Source: Rhodobacteraceae bacterium LMO-JJ12
GTDB lineage: Bacteria > Pseudomonadota > Alphaproteobacteria > Rhodobacterales > Rhodobacteraceae
Length of the DNA stretch: 64,000 nt
Assembly: GCA_021555075.1 (NCBI GenBank)
Contig: JAKGBX010000001.1
Span: forward strand, 1 to 64,000
Direction of reading: 5' to 3'
Every line of letters starts with the position of its first letter. The first letter of the stretch is position 1. The notes beneath the pieces were generated by a model that was not told the origin of the DNA, did not search any database, and worked only from the letters and a program-made list of their open reading frames with translations. Below, one piece after another: positions 8,801 to 18,107 of this stretch. Made by a program: the position numbers and the translations under genes.

Positions 8801-9275
8801 TCGACTGTAAGACGGTCTTCACCCGCCCTTCCATCTGCGCCGTGCCGGATTTGGTATCAACGGTCATCCGATCGGCTGTGATGGCCGATTTCTTCTGCAC
8901 CAACAAGACATCGCCCTGCATGTGGATCATGCCCGTGTCGATCGAGTAATCGGCATTCTGCGCTTCGGCGGCATCATCGCCACTGACCAGAGTGACACCG
9001 CCAGAGGCGACCATACGCTCGATCCGGTTGCCTTCCTGATCATAGTGAACCTGAACCCGAGGCGCCGAGAGACGCATCGCGCCTTGACCAATCAACACGT
9101 TGCCGGTGAAAACCGCCGTGCCGTCGTTCTGATCGACTGCCAGATTATCGGCAGTTACCTCGACGGGTTGCGACGTGTCCTGTGTCATATCTCCAAAGGC
9201 AATTTGAGCGCCCTGAGCCATCAGCACAGCGGGGCTGAGGGTCAGAACCAGACAAGCGGCAAAAGCACGGATCAT
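8793..9275 (-). CDS. lptA: LPS transport periplasmic protein LptA
   Basis: Periplasmic bridge protein of the Lpt system, about 160 residues. An N-terminal signal peptide (MIRAFAACLVLTLSPAVLMA) is followed by an OstA-type beta-jellyroll with the repeated pattern PVEVTADNLAVDQNDGTAVF and ITADRMTVDTKSGTAQMEG. ATG at 9275 is preferred because AAGGA lies upstream and the signal peptide starts there. An in-frame ATG at 9311 would add 12 residues and overlap lptC. It overlaps lptB by 8 bases at the other end. Confidence 0.9.
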   Translation of the reverse strand: MIRAFAACLVLTLSPAVLMAQGAQIAFGDMTQDTSQPVEVTADNLAVDQNDGTAVFTGNVLIGQGAMRLSAPRVQVHYDQEGNRIERMVASGGVTLVSGDDAAEAQNADYSIDTGMIHMQGDVLLVQKKSAITADRMTVDTKSGTAQMEGRVKTVLQSND

Positions 9276-9285
9276 TCGCAAGGGG

Positions 9286-9894
9286 CTATTCCTTTGGGTC
9301 TGGGGGGACATATAACAGCTTCACGCCACCCGTGAAAAGCATTTGCACACTATCATCGACTTCGCCCGAGGTGATCAGCATGCGGCCCGCGCTGAATTTG
9401 CCCGGCGGGCCGACGCCTTCAATGGCACCCGGAGTTTCCGCATGGATCGCGTGCATGCCGGAAATCAGCTTGTCGGTGGTCACCAGATAGCCCATCGAGC
9501 TTTCGATAATGACATCACCAGCAAGCTCGGCACGGTCCGCGGCTTCGTCAACCACGCCGCCCGCGGCGCGGAACACAATTACCGAGCCAGAGGCCAACTC
9601 GATACGCGCATCAAGCGTTTCGGCATAGAGCCGCGAGCCATGGTCCGGGTCGGGGCGGGCCGAGACGGCGCGAAAGGCGATCAGGTCGCCGTCCTCGGTG
9701 GCGCCCGCGAATTCGGGCGCTGTGATTTGTTGGCTGGCGGCGCGTTCGCGCAGATCAATCGTGGTGAACGGAATTGTCGTGGTTGGATCGATGTTCTTGG
9801 AGAGCAGGAACAGCGTCGACAATATACCCAGCGCAGCCAGCGGCAGAAGGATCTTCAGCCATGCCACCATCCGGGAATAAAAATTGTCGCTCAC
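9286..9894 (-). CDS. lptC: LPS export system protein LptC
   Basis: Bitopic inner-membrane protein that hands LPS from LptBFG to LptA. The 202-residue protein has one N-terminal membrane segment (VAWLKILLPLAALGILSTLF, residues 10-29) and a periplasmic LptC jellyroll afterwards. The start codon is GTG at 9894. The first gene of the lptCAB set; a 55-base gap separates it from the RNase D-like gene upstream on the same strand. Confidence 0.9.
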   Translation of the reverse strand: MSDNFYSRMVAWLKILLPLAALGILSTLFLLSKNIDPTTTIPFTTIDLRERAASQQITAPEFAGATEDGDLIAFRAVSARPDPDHGSRLYAETLDARIELASGSVIVFRAAGGVVDEAADRAELAGDVIIESSMGYLVTTDKLISGMHAIHAETPGAIEGVGPPGKFSAGRMLITSGEVDDSVQMLFTGGVKLLYVPPDPKE

Positions 9895-9949
9895 AGGGAT
9901 GGTTCGCCGATTTGTTGTGCCACGTTAGGGGGACGTTATGCAAAACGTC

Positions 9950-10564
9950 TCAGGTATGGGCGAAGATATCGCTTTCTGGCCAGCCCGCCAGATCAAGCTG
10001 GGCGCGGGCCGGAAGAAAGCGGAAACACGCCTGCGCCAATTCGCTGCGTCCCTCGCGCGCAAGGCGGGTTTCAAGCTTGTCGTGCAGCGCGTGGAGGTAG
10101 AGCACATCAGAGGCGGCATATTCAATCTGAGCCGTGGTCAGCTCGCCCGCGCCCCAGTCTGAGCTTTGCTGTTGCTTGGAGATATCGACGCCCAGCATTT
10201 CCTGAAGCAGGAATTTCAGCCCGTGCCGGTCGGTATAGGTGCGCCCCAGTTTCGAGGCGATCTTGGTGCAATAGACCGGCGCGGTCAGCACGCCAAAGCG
10301 ATGCAGCAAAACGGCAATATCGAAACGTCCGAAATGAAACAGCTTGAGCACATTCGGATCGGCCAACATGGCACAGAGATTGGGCGCCTCGGTCTGGTCC
10401 TGTTCGACCTGCACCAGATGGGAGTTGCCGTCGCCGCCCGACATCTGCACGAGGCAAAGCCGGTCGCGATGCGGGATCAGACCCATGGTTTCACAATCAA
10501 TCGCCACGATCGAGCCGAGATCAAGCCCATCGGGGAGGTCGCGTTTGTAGAGATGGTTTGCCAT
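9950..10564 (-). CDS. RNase D-like 3'-5' exonuclease
   Basis: 204-residue protein consisting of a DEDD 3'-5' exonuclease domain only. Exo I is IVAIDCETMGL (acidic D and E), Exo II is LFHFGRFDIAVL, and Exo III is QIEYAASDVLYLHAL with the Tyr/Asp pair of the DEDDy class. Full RNase D of enterobacteria carries extra HRDC domains (about 370 residues); this short form is common in alphaproteobacteria, where it lies upstream of lptC. It probably trims structured RNA 3' ends. It is divergent from the CHAT gene across a 171-base gap. Confidence 0.88.
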   Translation of the reverse strand: MANHLYKRDLPDGLDLGSIVAIDCETMGLIPHRDRLCLVQMSGGDGNSHLVQVEQDQTEAPNLCAMLADPNVLKLFHFGRFDIAVLLHRFGVLTAPVYCTKIASKLGRTYTDRHGLKFLLQEMLGVDISKQQQSSDWGAGELTTAQIEYAASDVLYLHALHDKLETRLAREGRSELAQACFRFLPARAQLDLAGWPESDIFAHT

Positions 10565-10735
10565 GGGAAAGCCCTGTGCCAGAGGAATATGGCGCCCCTG
10601 TTACATCCCGCCGGGACAGATGGCAATCAAAGGGCGCAAGTGCTGCGCGCGCATAAAACACTTGAGCCGAACACCGAGAGCGGCGACGATCAAACGCGGG
10701 GCATGTTTATCTGGTCACGGGAGGGTTTGAGACCG

Positions 10736-12424
10736 ATGCGCATATGGTGTGGAATCCTGGCGGTTTTCGCCGTGTTGGCCGCGCCAACGACCCTTTCGGC
10801 GCAGGAGAGCATCGCCGAGACGGCCCCGTCCCAAGCCGGTGGCGATATCGCCCCGCGCCTGATTGATGAGGCCTTTGCCGCCGCACAATGGGCGATGCTG
10901 TCATCGGCGGGCAATGCCATCGCGCAAACCAGCCAGCGCAAGGCGGCGGGCACCGGGCCTTTGGCCGATCTGATGCGTGAACGGCAGGTTCTGGCCGACA
11001 AGATCACGGCAACCGAGGCCGCCCTGGCCGTTACCGGAAGCGATGTGGCAGGCGGTGCGCGCGATGAAAAGCTGCGCCTCTCGGGCGAGATAGATGCGCT
11101 TGGTGCCGCGCTGGTCGCGCTCGACCGCAGGATTGCCGACGCGTTTCCCGATTTTCACCGGCTGACCCAGCCGACACCGATGAGCATCAGTGAAGTGCAG
11201 CAAACGCTGGCGGAGGATGAGGGGCTGCTGCTTGTCTTTACCGGCACACGCGACAGCTTTGTCTGGGCGATTACCCCACAGAAGGTAAGCTGGCAACGCG
11301 TCGGCCTGCCGTCAGTGAGCATCGCCGACAATGTTACCGCCATTCGCGCCTCGCTAATTCAGGCCAACCTGAGCCGCAGCGCGGCGGCGCTGAACGACGA
11401 GCCGCCCAGCGCGCGGATTGCACCGTTTGAACGGCTATGGGCCTATCTGCTTTATCGCGAATTGCTGTTGCCGCACGAGGCGACATTGCAGGGCGTGCGG
11501 CATCTCTATTCGGTGGTCGATGGGCCGCTGACCGGGCTTCCGCTATCGCTTTTGGTGACGGATGAGCAGTTGCGCGGCGATGACGCCGACCCCGAGGCGC
11601 TGCGCAAGACGGGGTGGCTGTTTCAGCGTCATGCGCTGACCACCTTGCCGACGGTTGAAAGCCTGCGGCTGGTGGCGGCGGCGCGTGCTGCGCAAAACGA
11701 CACTGCTGAACTTGCCTTTCTGGGCTTTGGTGATCCCGATTTCGCCGGGGTGATGGCGCCGGGCGAGGCCAGCCTTTATCGCGCCGGGGGTGCCAATCTC
11801 GACAACATTCGCGCGCTGGCGCGGCTGCCGGGAACCCGGCGTGAGGTGCGCGCCTTGGCAGAGATCCTGGGGCCGGAGCAAAGCCGACTGTTTCTCGGAG
11901 CACAGGCGTCGGAACATAATCTGCGCCAGAACCTGCAACACCGCGCGCGGGTGATCGCCTTTGCCACGCATGGCCTGTTGTCGGGCGAATTGCGCGGGCT
12001 GGCAGAACCCGCTCTGGTTCTTAGCCCGCCGGAGGTGGCGGAACCGGACAATGACGGCTTACTCACGGCGTCGGAAATCGCCGAATTGCCAATGGAGGCC
12101 GATTGGATCCTGCTGTCGGCCTGCAACACGGCAGGAAGCGACGGAACACCTGACGGCGAGGGGCTTTCGGGGTTGGCGCGGGCGTTTCTCTTTGCCGGAG
12201 CACGCACGATCCTGGTGTCGCATTGGCCAGTGCGCGACGATGCGGCCGCGCGCCTGACCACCGAAACGTTCCGCTATCTTGCCGAGGGCGGCGGCACGCG
12301 GCGCAAGGCCGAAGCGCTTCAGAGCGCAATGCAGGATATGTTGAATGACACCGACGACGATAGCCTGTCGCACCCGGCGGCCTGGGCGCCGTTCGTAATC
12401 GTGGGCGACGGGGGGGCAGGATGA
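10736..12424 (+). CDS. Secreted CHAT-domain (caspase-like) protein
   Basis: 562-residue protein with a signal peptide (hydrophobic residues 5-19, likely cleaved after LSA). A helical region covers about 25-140, and the rest is a CHAT domain: GLLLVFTGTRDSFVWAI starts its N-terminal sheet, His412 lies in AFATHG, and Cys463 in LLSACNTAG. This His/Cys pair, 51 residues apart, is the peptidase dyad of the family. ATG at 10736 is chosen because GGGAGGG lies upstream and the signal peptide starts there; the open frame extends further upstream only antisense to the exonuclease gene. Its stop overlaps the next gene by 4 bases. Confidence 0.85.
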   Translation: MRIWCGILAVFAVLAAPTTLSAQESIAETAPSQAGGDIAPRLIDEAFAAAQWAMLSSAGNAIAQTSQRKAAGTGPLADLMRERQVLADKITATEAALAVTGSDVAGGARDEKLRLSGEIDALGAALVALDRRIADAFPDFHRLTQPTPMSISEVQQTLAEDEGLLLVFTGTRDSFVWAITPQKVSWQRVGLPSVSIADNVTAIRASLIQANLSRSAAALNDEPPSARIAPFERLWAYLLYRELLLPHEATLQGVRHLYSVVDGPLTGLPLSLLVTDEQLRGDDADPEALRKTGWLFQRHALTTLPTVESLRLVAAARAAQNDTAELAFLGFGDPDFAGVMAPGEASLYRAGGANLDNIRALARLPGTRREVRALAEILGPEQSRLFLGAQASEHNLRQNLQHRARVIAFATHGLLSGELRGLAEPALVLSPPEVAEPDNDGLLTASEIAELPMEADWILLSACNTAGSDGTPDGEGLSGLARAFLFAGARTILVSHWPVRDDAAARLTTETFRYLAEGGGTRRKAEALQSAMQDMLNDTDDDSLSHPAAWAPFVIVGDGGAG

Positions 12425-13929
12425 AACGGTTTCTGGCGGTATTGGCTGCGCTTGGCTGTCTGGCCGGGCCCGTGGCGGGCGAAACGGATGCAAATGATTT
12501 CGACGCGGCGATGGCCGGGTTGACCAAGGTCATGGAGGCAGGCGGCGATGGCGAGGCGATCTATATCTATCTCAACGAGACGCTTCAGAAGGCGCGTGCC
12601 ACCGGGCGGATCAACCCGGATTTCGCGATTTTCTATGCCATGTTCACCGACCATGTGCGCAATTACAAACTGAACCCCGGCCTGGCGCTTTTGCTGGCCG
12701 AGGAGGGGATTGCCATGCTGGCCGGGGTACAGGGGCAGGACGATTTTCGCGCCATCCTGCAGGTAACGCTGAGCTATGCGCTGGCCGATCTTGGGCGGCT
12801 TGACGAGGCGTTCGAACTGGCACAGCTCAACATGATGACGCTCACTGCGACGCTCGGCGAGGACTATGCGAAAGATTACGCTGCCGATGCCGCACTCTGG
12901 GGCGAGGGGCAGCTTTCGGCGGCCAACACCAGCGCGAATGTTCTGGCGCGCGACGTGTTGGAGCGGGCTTTTGCACGGTTTGAATCTGGCGAATATGCCG
13001 GGGCGTTGAGCCTTGCCAGCGCTGCCTTGTTGCCGATGGACAGCGGCCTGCCCGAAGGTGACGTGCGCGGCATCAACGTTGATTTCGAATGGCTGAACGC
13101 GCGCGCGCTGGGCAAGCTTGGGCGACCCGCCGACAGCGCCAACGCCTATCTGCGCGCGCTGGGCTACATGACGCGCACGCCCTGGCAGCCCGGAGAGCCG
13201 CCCGATTGGTGGGGGCCGGTGCCGTTGCCCGAGCGGACCGCCGAAATTGCCTTTGAGCTGTTCCTGGGGCTGGCCGATGCCGCCTCGGCGGTTGGGCGCA
13301 ACGACATTCAACAAGCCGCGATCCGGGCCGCGACCCCGCTTGCCGTCGGTGGTGACAAGACCGACCTCTTGATGCGACAGGCGGTTCTGGCAACGAGTGG
13401 CGGCGATGTCGAGGCGGCCATTGCCCTGCTGAAAGAAGCCAGTGCGCATGCCGATGCGACCGGGGATATCGCCAACGCCCATGCGTCAGAGTTCTATATT
13501 GCGTTGATCACCGCGCGCGCCGCGCGCGATGCGGGCAAGCCGATCGATCCCGCGCCAATCATTCATACACTCGACCCGCTGGTGGCGCTTTATCGCGAAA
13601 ACCTAACGTCGGGCGAGGGCTTCTTCCTGCACACCGCGGCGCAGGTGATGCTGGGAAGCGACGCCTTTGATGTCACGCTTGACTATGCCCGTCAGGCGCT
13701 TTGGCTGAAACAGGCCGAGCTGAGCGCGCGCGGCGATACAACCTTCGGCGCCGAGGCCGCAAGGCGCAATGCGCGCAGCACGGTCGAAGTATTCCTGAGC
13801 GCCGCCCACAATGGCGCGGCTGCCGGGCTGGACCCGACGGCGCGGGTTGATGATTGCGATGATGTTCATCGCTATGTTGGCTGTCTCGTGACCTATGGGC
13901 GTGCCGCGGAAAATGCGCCCGATGAATAG
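12421..13929 (+). CDS. Secreted helical-repeat (TPR-like) protein paired with the CHAT gene
   Basis: 502-residue protein of unknown function with a clear signal peptide (MKRFLAVLAALGCLAGPVAG). The mature part is almost all amphipathic helix in an alternating pattern (LSYALADLGRLDEAFELAQL near residue 120; FESGEYAGALSLASAALLP near 190), suggesting TPR-like repeats, though no single repeat matches the consensus strongly. The near-C-terminal segment has two cysteines (DDCDDVHRYVGC) that could form a disulfide outside the cytoplasm. ATGA overlap with the CHAT gene implies translational coupling and a joint role. It could be a partner, adaptor or substrate of the CHAT protein. Confidence 0.7.
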   Translation: MKRFLAVLAALGCLAGPVAGETDANDFDAAMAGLTKVMEAGGDGEAIYIYLNETLQKARATGRINPDFAIFYAMFTDHVRNYKLNPGLALLLAEEGIAMLAGVQGQDDFRAILQVTLSYALADLGRLDEAFELAQLNMMTLTATLGEDYAKDYAADAALWGEGQLSAANTSANVLARDVLERAFARFESGEYAGALSLASAALLPMDSGLPEGDVRGINVDFEWLNARALGKLGRPADSANAYLRALGYMTRTPWQPGEPPDWWGPVPLPERTAEIAFELFLGLADAASAVGRNDIQQAAIRAATPLAVGGDKTDLLMRQAVLATSGGDVEAAIALLKEASAHADATGDIANAHASEFYIALITARAARDAGKPIDPAPIIHTLDPLVALYRENLTSGEGFFLHTAAQVMLGSDAFDVTLDYARQALWLKQAELSARGDTTFGAEAARRNARSTVEVFLSAAHNGAAAGLDPTARVDDCDDVHRYVGCLVTYGRAAENAPDE

Positions 13930-14212
13930 GGCGATTTGCCTTTGATAGCGCCGAAGTGGCAGATGCAAGACGCCTGCACAAAGGGGGTGGAACGGGAGCA
14001 TGAGCTAGGCCGAAAACACTGAAACCATCCAAGCCAATACATGACCACAGATGTGATGATTCCAGGTGATTTTTATGAGAGATGTCTCGGAAATCGACAT
14101 ATGGTATGCGATACTAGAATAGGTTAACTGTTGATGCGGTGCTAAGTGGCTCCTGACCTGGATAGTCCCGGTCTGGATGAGAGCGATCTGCGCAGGCCGA
14201 ATCGGGTGGAAA

Positions 14213-15106
14213 ATGAAATTAAGACAACTCGAAGCACTTCGGGCTGTTGTGGTCAGCGGCACCACGAAACAGGCGGCCGATCTGATGGGGCTTACGCAGT
14301 CGGCTGTCAGCCGTCTGATCAGTCAATTGGAAGACGAGTTGAGCCTCAACATATTCGATCGCCGGGGCGGTCGGCTGCGGATAACGCCCGAAGGCCAACA
14401 ATTCTACGAACTGGTCGGAAAGCTTCTGACCAGTGTCGATCAGATCACCGCCACGGCCCGTGACATCCGAACCTTGCAGTCCGGGGCGCTCAGGATCATT
14501 GCAATGCCGGCGCTGGCTTATGGGCTGCTACCGGATACGATTTCGGAAATCAGCAAACGATACCGGAATATCAAGATCTCGATCGAGATGGGAACCCGGC
14601 TTGATATCGAAGAGGGCGTGGAAAGCGGCCAATTCGATTTCGGGGTGGCAACGCTTCCGATCAATCACCAGTCGATCGATGTCGAACCGCTCTTTGCGGC
14701 CGACGGCGTCTGTGTGCTGCCCTGCGATCATCCTCTGGCTGAACAGGATAAGATCCTAGCCGAGGATCTTGAGGGCGTTTCATTCGTTTCGGTGAACACC
14801 GAGTCTATCCTCAGGTATCGAACTGACGAATTGTTTGGGCGCCTGGGACACCGGCGGGCATTGCGTCTTGAGGCGCCATCCACCCTTCTTGCCGCGAATA
14901 TGGTCGCCAATGGGTTGGGGGTGTCGATCATTCACCCCTTTATCGCCAATGACTATGGCAACAAACTGGTCTCCCGGCCATTCGAGCCTTCGATCCGCTT
15001 TGAATACGGCCTGCTGTTTCCTTCCGGTCAAACCCGATCGAGAATCTCGAATATATTCGTCGCAGCGCTGCGCGAATACGTGGCCAAACATTTCCCCGCC
15101 CAATAG
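14213..15106 (+). CDS. LysR-family transcriptional regulator
   Basis: 297-residue LysR regulator. The N-terminal winged helix-turn-helix is MKLRQLEALRAVVVSGTTKQ with the recognition region LTQSAVSRLISQLEDEL, then RITPEGQQFYE and a periplasmic-binding-protein-like effector domain from about residue 88. ATG at 14213 follows GGTGGAA. The 283-base gap upstream (13930-14212) holds no gene that I can see; it includes a small inverted repeat GTAT-GCG-ATAC near 14105-14115. Its target is not evident because the next gene (tetR) points the other way. Confidence 0.88.
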   Translation: MKLRQLEALRAVVVSGTTKQAADLMGLTQSAVSRLISQLEDELSLNIFDRRGGRLRITPEGQQFYELVGKLLTSVDQITATARDIRTLQSGALRIIAMPALAYGLLPDTISEISKRYRNIKISIEMGTRLDIEEGVESGQFDFGVATLPINHQSIDVEPLFAADGVCVLPCDHPLAEQDKILAEDLEGVSFVSVNTESILRYRTDELFGRLGHRRALRLEAPSTLLAANMVANGLGVSIIHPFIANDYGNKLVSRPFEPSIRFEYGLLFPSGQTRSRISNIFVAALREYVAKHFPAQ

Positions 15107-15235
15107 CGGGCTCTGCCCAAATCTGATGAGCCTTGCCAGCAGATCGCTGACGGTATCTGAGAGGGCGGCGTCAGCGTGGAGCTATGGCTGTAATCTGAGC
15201 AAGATACGCGGGACCGGGCAGGCCGAATGCAGGCT

Positions 15236-15889
15236 TCAGTCGGGCGGGGTCATCGCGGATTGCTGCATGTAGAGGTCGAGAGCCTTGCGAATGATGGCCG
15301 CGCGATCATCGCTTGAGCTTTGGCTCGAAGACTGCCGCAATCCGTAATTCAGCAGCCCGCCATGCAACAGCCATGGCACGTCCAGCTCTTCGACCGTCAC
15401 CGAGAATATGTCCCCGTGTCCCAGCTCGGCCCGGCGCTCGCGGACCAGCGGTTTCAGGATCTGCTCCTGAACAACTTCCCTGTACCACGCATGCACCTCT
15501 GCATCGCGCAAAAGCACATAATACCACAGCCTCAGCCAGACCGGCTGAAAGACGATATCGGTGTAGGCCTCGTAGAACGACTGAAACCGTTCGACAACCG
15601 GACGGCTCCGGTCTTGTAGCATCGGGTCCCAATCAGGATTCCATGTTTCGAGGAAAACGCGACGATATACCGCCTCTATCAGGCTCTTCTTGTCGGGGAA
15701 GTAGCGATAGAGCAGCGGTTGCTTGATCCCTGCCCGACGCGCTACGTCGCGCGTACTTCCATCAAAGCCCGTCTCGGAAAACAGTTCAACGGCGGCGCGA
15801 ATGATCTCAGACCGCCGGGCCTCCGGCGACAACCGTCTTCGAACCGGTTCTGCGCTGTTCTCACGCGCTGTTTGCTGTCCTTTGGCCAC
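15236..15889 (-). CDS. TetR-family transcriptional regulator
   Basis: About 217 residues. The N-terminal TetR helix-turn-helix is clear (RSEIIRAAVELFSETGFDGS, then TRDVARRAGIKQPLLYRYF and the following DKKSLIEAVYRR); the C-terminal ligand domain is not diagnostic. The start is taken as GTG at 15889, which has GGAGG a few bases upstream; a TTG at 15940 would give a longer protein but has no ribosome site. Just upstream lies a perfect 8-3-8 inverted repeat at 15942-15960, a likely autoregulatory operator. The gene converges with the LysR gene. Confidence 0.85.
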   Translation of the reverse strand: MAKGQQTARENSAEPVRRRLSPEARRSEIIRAAVELFSETGFDGSTRDVARRAGIKQPLLYRYFPDKKSLIEAVYRRVFLETWNPDWDPMLQDRSRPVVERFQSFYEAYTDIVFQPVWLRLWYYVLLRDAEVHAWYREVVQEQILKPLVRERRAELGHGDIFSVTVEELDVPWLLHGGLLNYGLRQSSSQSSSDDRAAIIRKALDLYMQQSAMTPPD

Positions 15890-15941
15890 ATCACCTCCGG
15901 CGGTTTTCGTTTGGGAAAAACCTACCAGACTGCCAACCAAC

Positions 15942-15976
15942 TAATCAATGCAATTGATTATCGTGTGATCAACAAA
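15942..15976. promoter_or_regulatory. Palindromic operator in front of tetR, with TRAP-like half
   Basis: TAATCAAT-GCA-ATTGATTA (15942-15960) is a perfect 8+3+8 inverted repeat upstream of the tetR start. It runs directly into TTATCGTGTGATCAACAAA (15958-15976), which matches the sequence at 18109-18127 between dctP and dctQ at 17 of 19 positions. It is probably a TetR operator; which regulator binds is inferred from position only. Confidence 0.6.
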
Positions 15977-16001
15977 GAGAGCGGAGATACGCCGACCCCG
16001 G

Positions 16002-16790
16002 TCACTGCCAGCCCGACACCATTTGGCGGTCGGGATATGAAAAACAGGTCTCGACCACGTCGTGTAGCAATCTCATCGACCGGATGGCGCGCTCGGCATC
16101 CGCCCATGCGTGATCCGCGAGTGCCAGGGTGCCGAAGGCCGCAGTGGCGCGCGTCATCTTCAGCAGTTTCTCCGCCACCGCATCCTGATTTCCATACAAG
16201 ACACAGGCGTCGATCTTCTCGTCGATGGATGCTTCGCTGGCATCCGCGCCCATAACGCTGCGAAAGTAGGCTCTGCACGGACTGTCGGCGGACATCACCA
16301 TGTCTTTGGCAACCACGCCATCATCGGTGATCAGAACCGACCGCGCAACGCGCCAATTCCTGGGGTGGGCGCTGCGCCCGGCCCGCGTGCAGCCTATAAC
16401 ATGGGCGCTCCACTGCCGGGACAGTGTTTCTGTATCCGCCCAACTGACGGAAAACGGTGCGCGTCCGGCGCGAATGTCGACGTCGGCCTGCATGTCGGAA
16501 ATCTGGGGTGACACGAGAACGCTCTCGTCGGGTTTGGCAATACAATGATCCACACCGCCGGTGCAGGCGAGGCGGGCAACCGAAGCCCAAGCGGTCGTGC
16601 TGCGCACCTGAAGCATTGCTTTGCCTTCCGGTCCACGCAGATTGCTGCCGCAACTCCTGCTCGTTTCTGCCGGGAGGTAGAACTCTGAAAACCCCAACGC
16701 ACGGGACATATTTCCGCGTCCACGATCAAGATCTCCGAAACGCCCGGAGCGTTGGTTTTCAGGTGGAATGAAAAAGTATCCCAATTTCAT
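16002..16790 (-). pseudogene. Decayed luciferase-family flavin monooxygenase
   Basis: A 262-codon frame that starts and ends like a bacterial-luciferase-family (LLM) oxidoreductase but lacks most of the middle. The N-terminus (MKLGYFFIPPENQR, then ALGFSEFYL) and the C-terminal half (WADTETLSRQWSAHVIG, NWRVARSVLITDDG, AFGTLALADHAW) align with ~360-residue members. The segment between residues about 55 and 105 shows no family pattern, and about 100 residues of the barrel are missing, including most of the flavin-binding core. A good ribosome site (GGGAGG) remains. Remnant of a catabolic oxygenase; a shortened functional protein is less likely. Confidence 0.6.
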
Positions 16791-16926
16791 GGCGGCATCC
16801 TCCCAAAGGCGAAGGCCGCGGCGCGGCCTATAGCCGCGATGCTAAAGCCAGAACGACGCAATTTTGAAATGAGATCTGCAGGCGGCGGGCATCAAGAATC
16901 TTGATACCCGCCGGGTCTCGCCTTGC

Positions 16927-18006
16927 TTAATTCAGATCGTAGTCGATCGGCCATTCGTGCCCGACCTCAACCGCCGCGTCGATAAAGTCTTGCAGCACCT
17001 TGGTTCCGGGCATGCCACGCGAGTCGGCTTCCGCGGCACTCTTGCGCGGGAAATCCGCAAGGCTTTCGGCCCATTCCACACGTACTTCGTGTGGGAGAGT
17101 GTTGATGATCGCGCCGTTTTCCGCGAGCGCGGCCAAGCCGGAGGCCTGGCTGTCATCCATTGCCTTGCCGTTTTGTGCTTCCCATGCGCGGCCAACCTCT
17201 TCAACGATCTTGCGCAGATCCTCGGGAAGGGATGCCAGCTTGCTCTCGTTCACGGTCATCACGACCACCGGCATCGCTCCGAACCCGATCAGCGTATAAT
17301 ACGGCGCGGGCTCATAGTATTTGAAACCGTTGTAACCTGCCGGTGTCATCAGCCAGCCGTCATAGACACCCGTCTTCATTGCCATATAGCCTTCTGGCAG
17401 GGTGGATTGCACCGGCACGGCGCCGGCATACTCAAGCCAAGGCAGGTTGGGGCCGGCACCACCGATTTTCACACCCTTCAGATCCGCGACCGTCTTCCAT
17501 TCGTTGACAGTCCCAAGGTGGTAGTTGTCCCAGGCGCCAAGCCCCAGCATGACTTGGCCGAACTCCTTTTCGAAGACCTCAGCCAGCCACGGGTTCTTGT
17601 CATAGACAATGCGCACGGCCGCGATCGCGTCCGAGGACGCCTGTGGGCCGAAGGCTTCGAAATAGGGAAAGTTGTGGAGATAGAGGTTCGACGGTTCGAA
17701 GCAGACGCAGTAACCGCCGAAGTCGAGCAGACCCGCCTGCACCGCTTCCAGTGTTTCGGCCACACCCGCGATGCCGCCCCCGTAAGATTCAATGAAGTTG
17801 ACCTTGTGCTCGGTCTCCTCGGCCGCGCGGCGTTTCACCTCGGTGACAAAATAGTCTGACATTGTAGTTACGTAGGGTGCCGGCCCTTTGGGATGCCCCG
17901 CGCCGATTCGAAATGTGAAGCTGTCTGCCAGCACCGGCGTCGCCGCGCTTGAAATCGCCAAGGTCGCGCCGGCGACAATCGTCGAAAGTCCGTGTTTGAA
18001 GTGCAT
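16927..18006 (-). CDS. TRAP transporter solute-binding protein (DctP family)
   Basis: 359-residue periplasmic binding protein of a tripartite ATP-independent carboxylate transporter. A signal peptide (VAGATLAISSAATPVLA, ending near residue 27) precedes the DctP fold. Conserved stretches include ESYGGGIAGVAETLEAVQAG, LGLGAWDNYHLGTVNEW and ADLKGVKIGGAGPNLPWLEY, the latter holding the usual ligand-contact region. ATG at 18006 has AGAGGAGGA upstream. It is transcribed away from its membrane partners dctQ and dctM across a 183-base shared promoter region. The ligand is unknown; most relatives bind carboxylates. Confidence 0.92.
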   Translation of the reverse strand: MHFKHGLSTIVAGATLAISSAATPVLADSFTFRIGAGHPKGPAPYVTTMSDYFVTEVKRRAAEETEHKVNFIESYGGGIAGVAETLEAVQAGLLDFGGYCVCFEPSNLYLHNFPYFEAFGPQASSDAIAAVRIVYDKNPWLAEVFEKEFGQVMLGLGAWDNYHLGTVNEWKTVADLKGVKIGGAGPNLPWLEYAGAVPVQSTLPEGYMAMKTGVYDGWLMTPAGYNGFKYYEPAPYYTLIGFGAMPVVVMTVNESKLASLPEDLRKIVEEVGRAWEAQNGKAMDDSQASGLAALAENGAIINTLPHEVRVEWAESLADFPRKSAAEADSRGMPGTKVLQDFIDAAVEVGHEWPIDYDLN

Positions 18007-18107
18007 GAATCGAGTCCTCCTCTAAGATCATTGGCGCCTGCCGCCGACTCACCCGACAGGTTCTCAACCTGTTGCCGACTACTGGCCCAGGGAAAGTGTT
18101 ACACTAA

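Noticed and set aside
13930-14212. Search for a tRNA-Thr 3'-end copy marking the left edge of an island
   Set aside because: No stretch resembling the tRNA end was found, so no attachment site is claimed.
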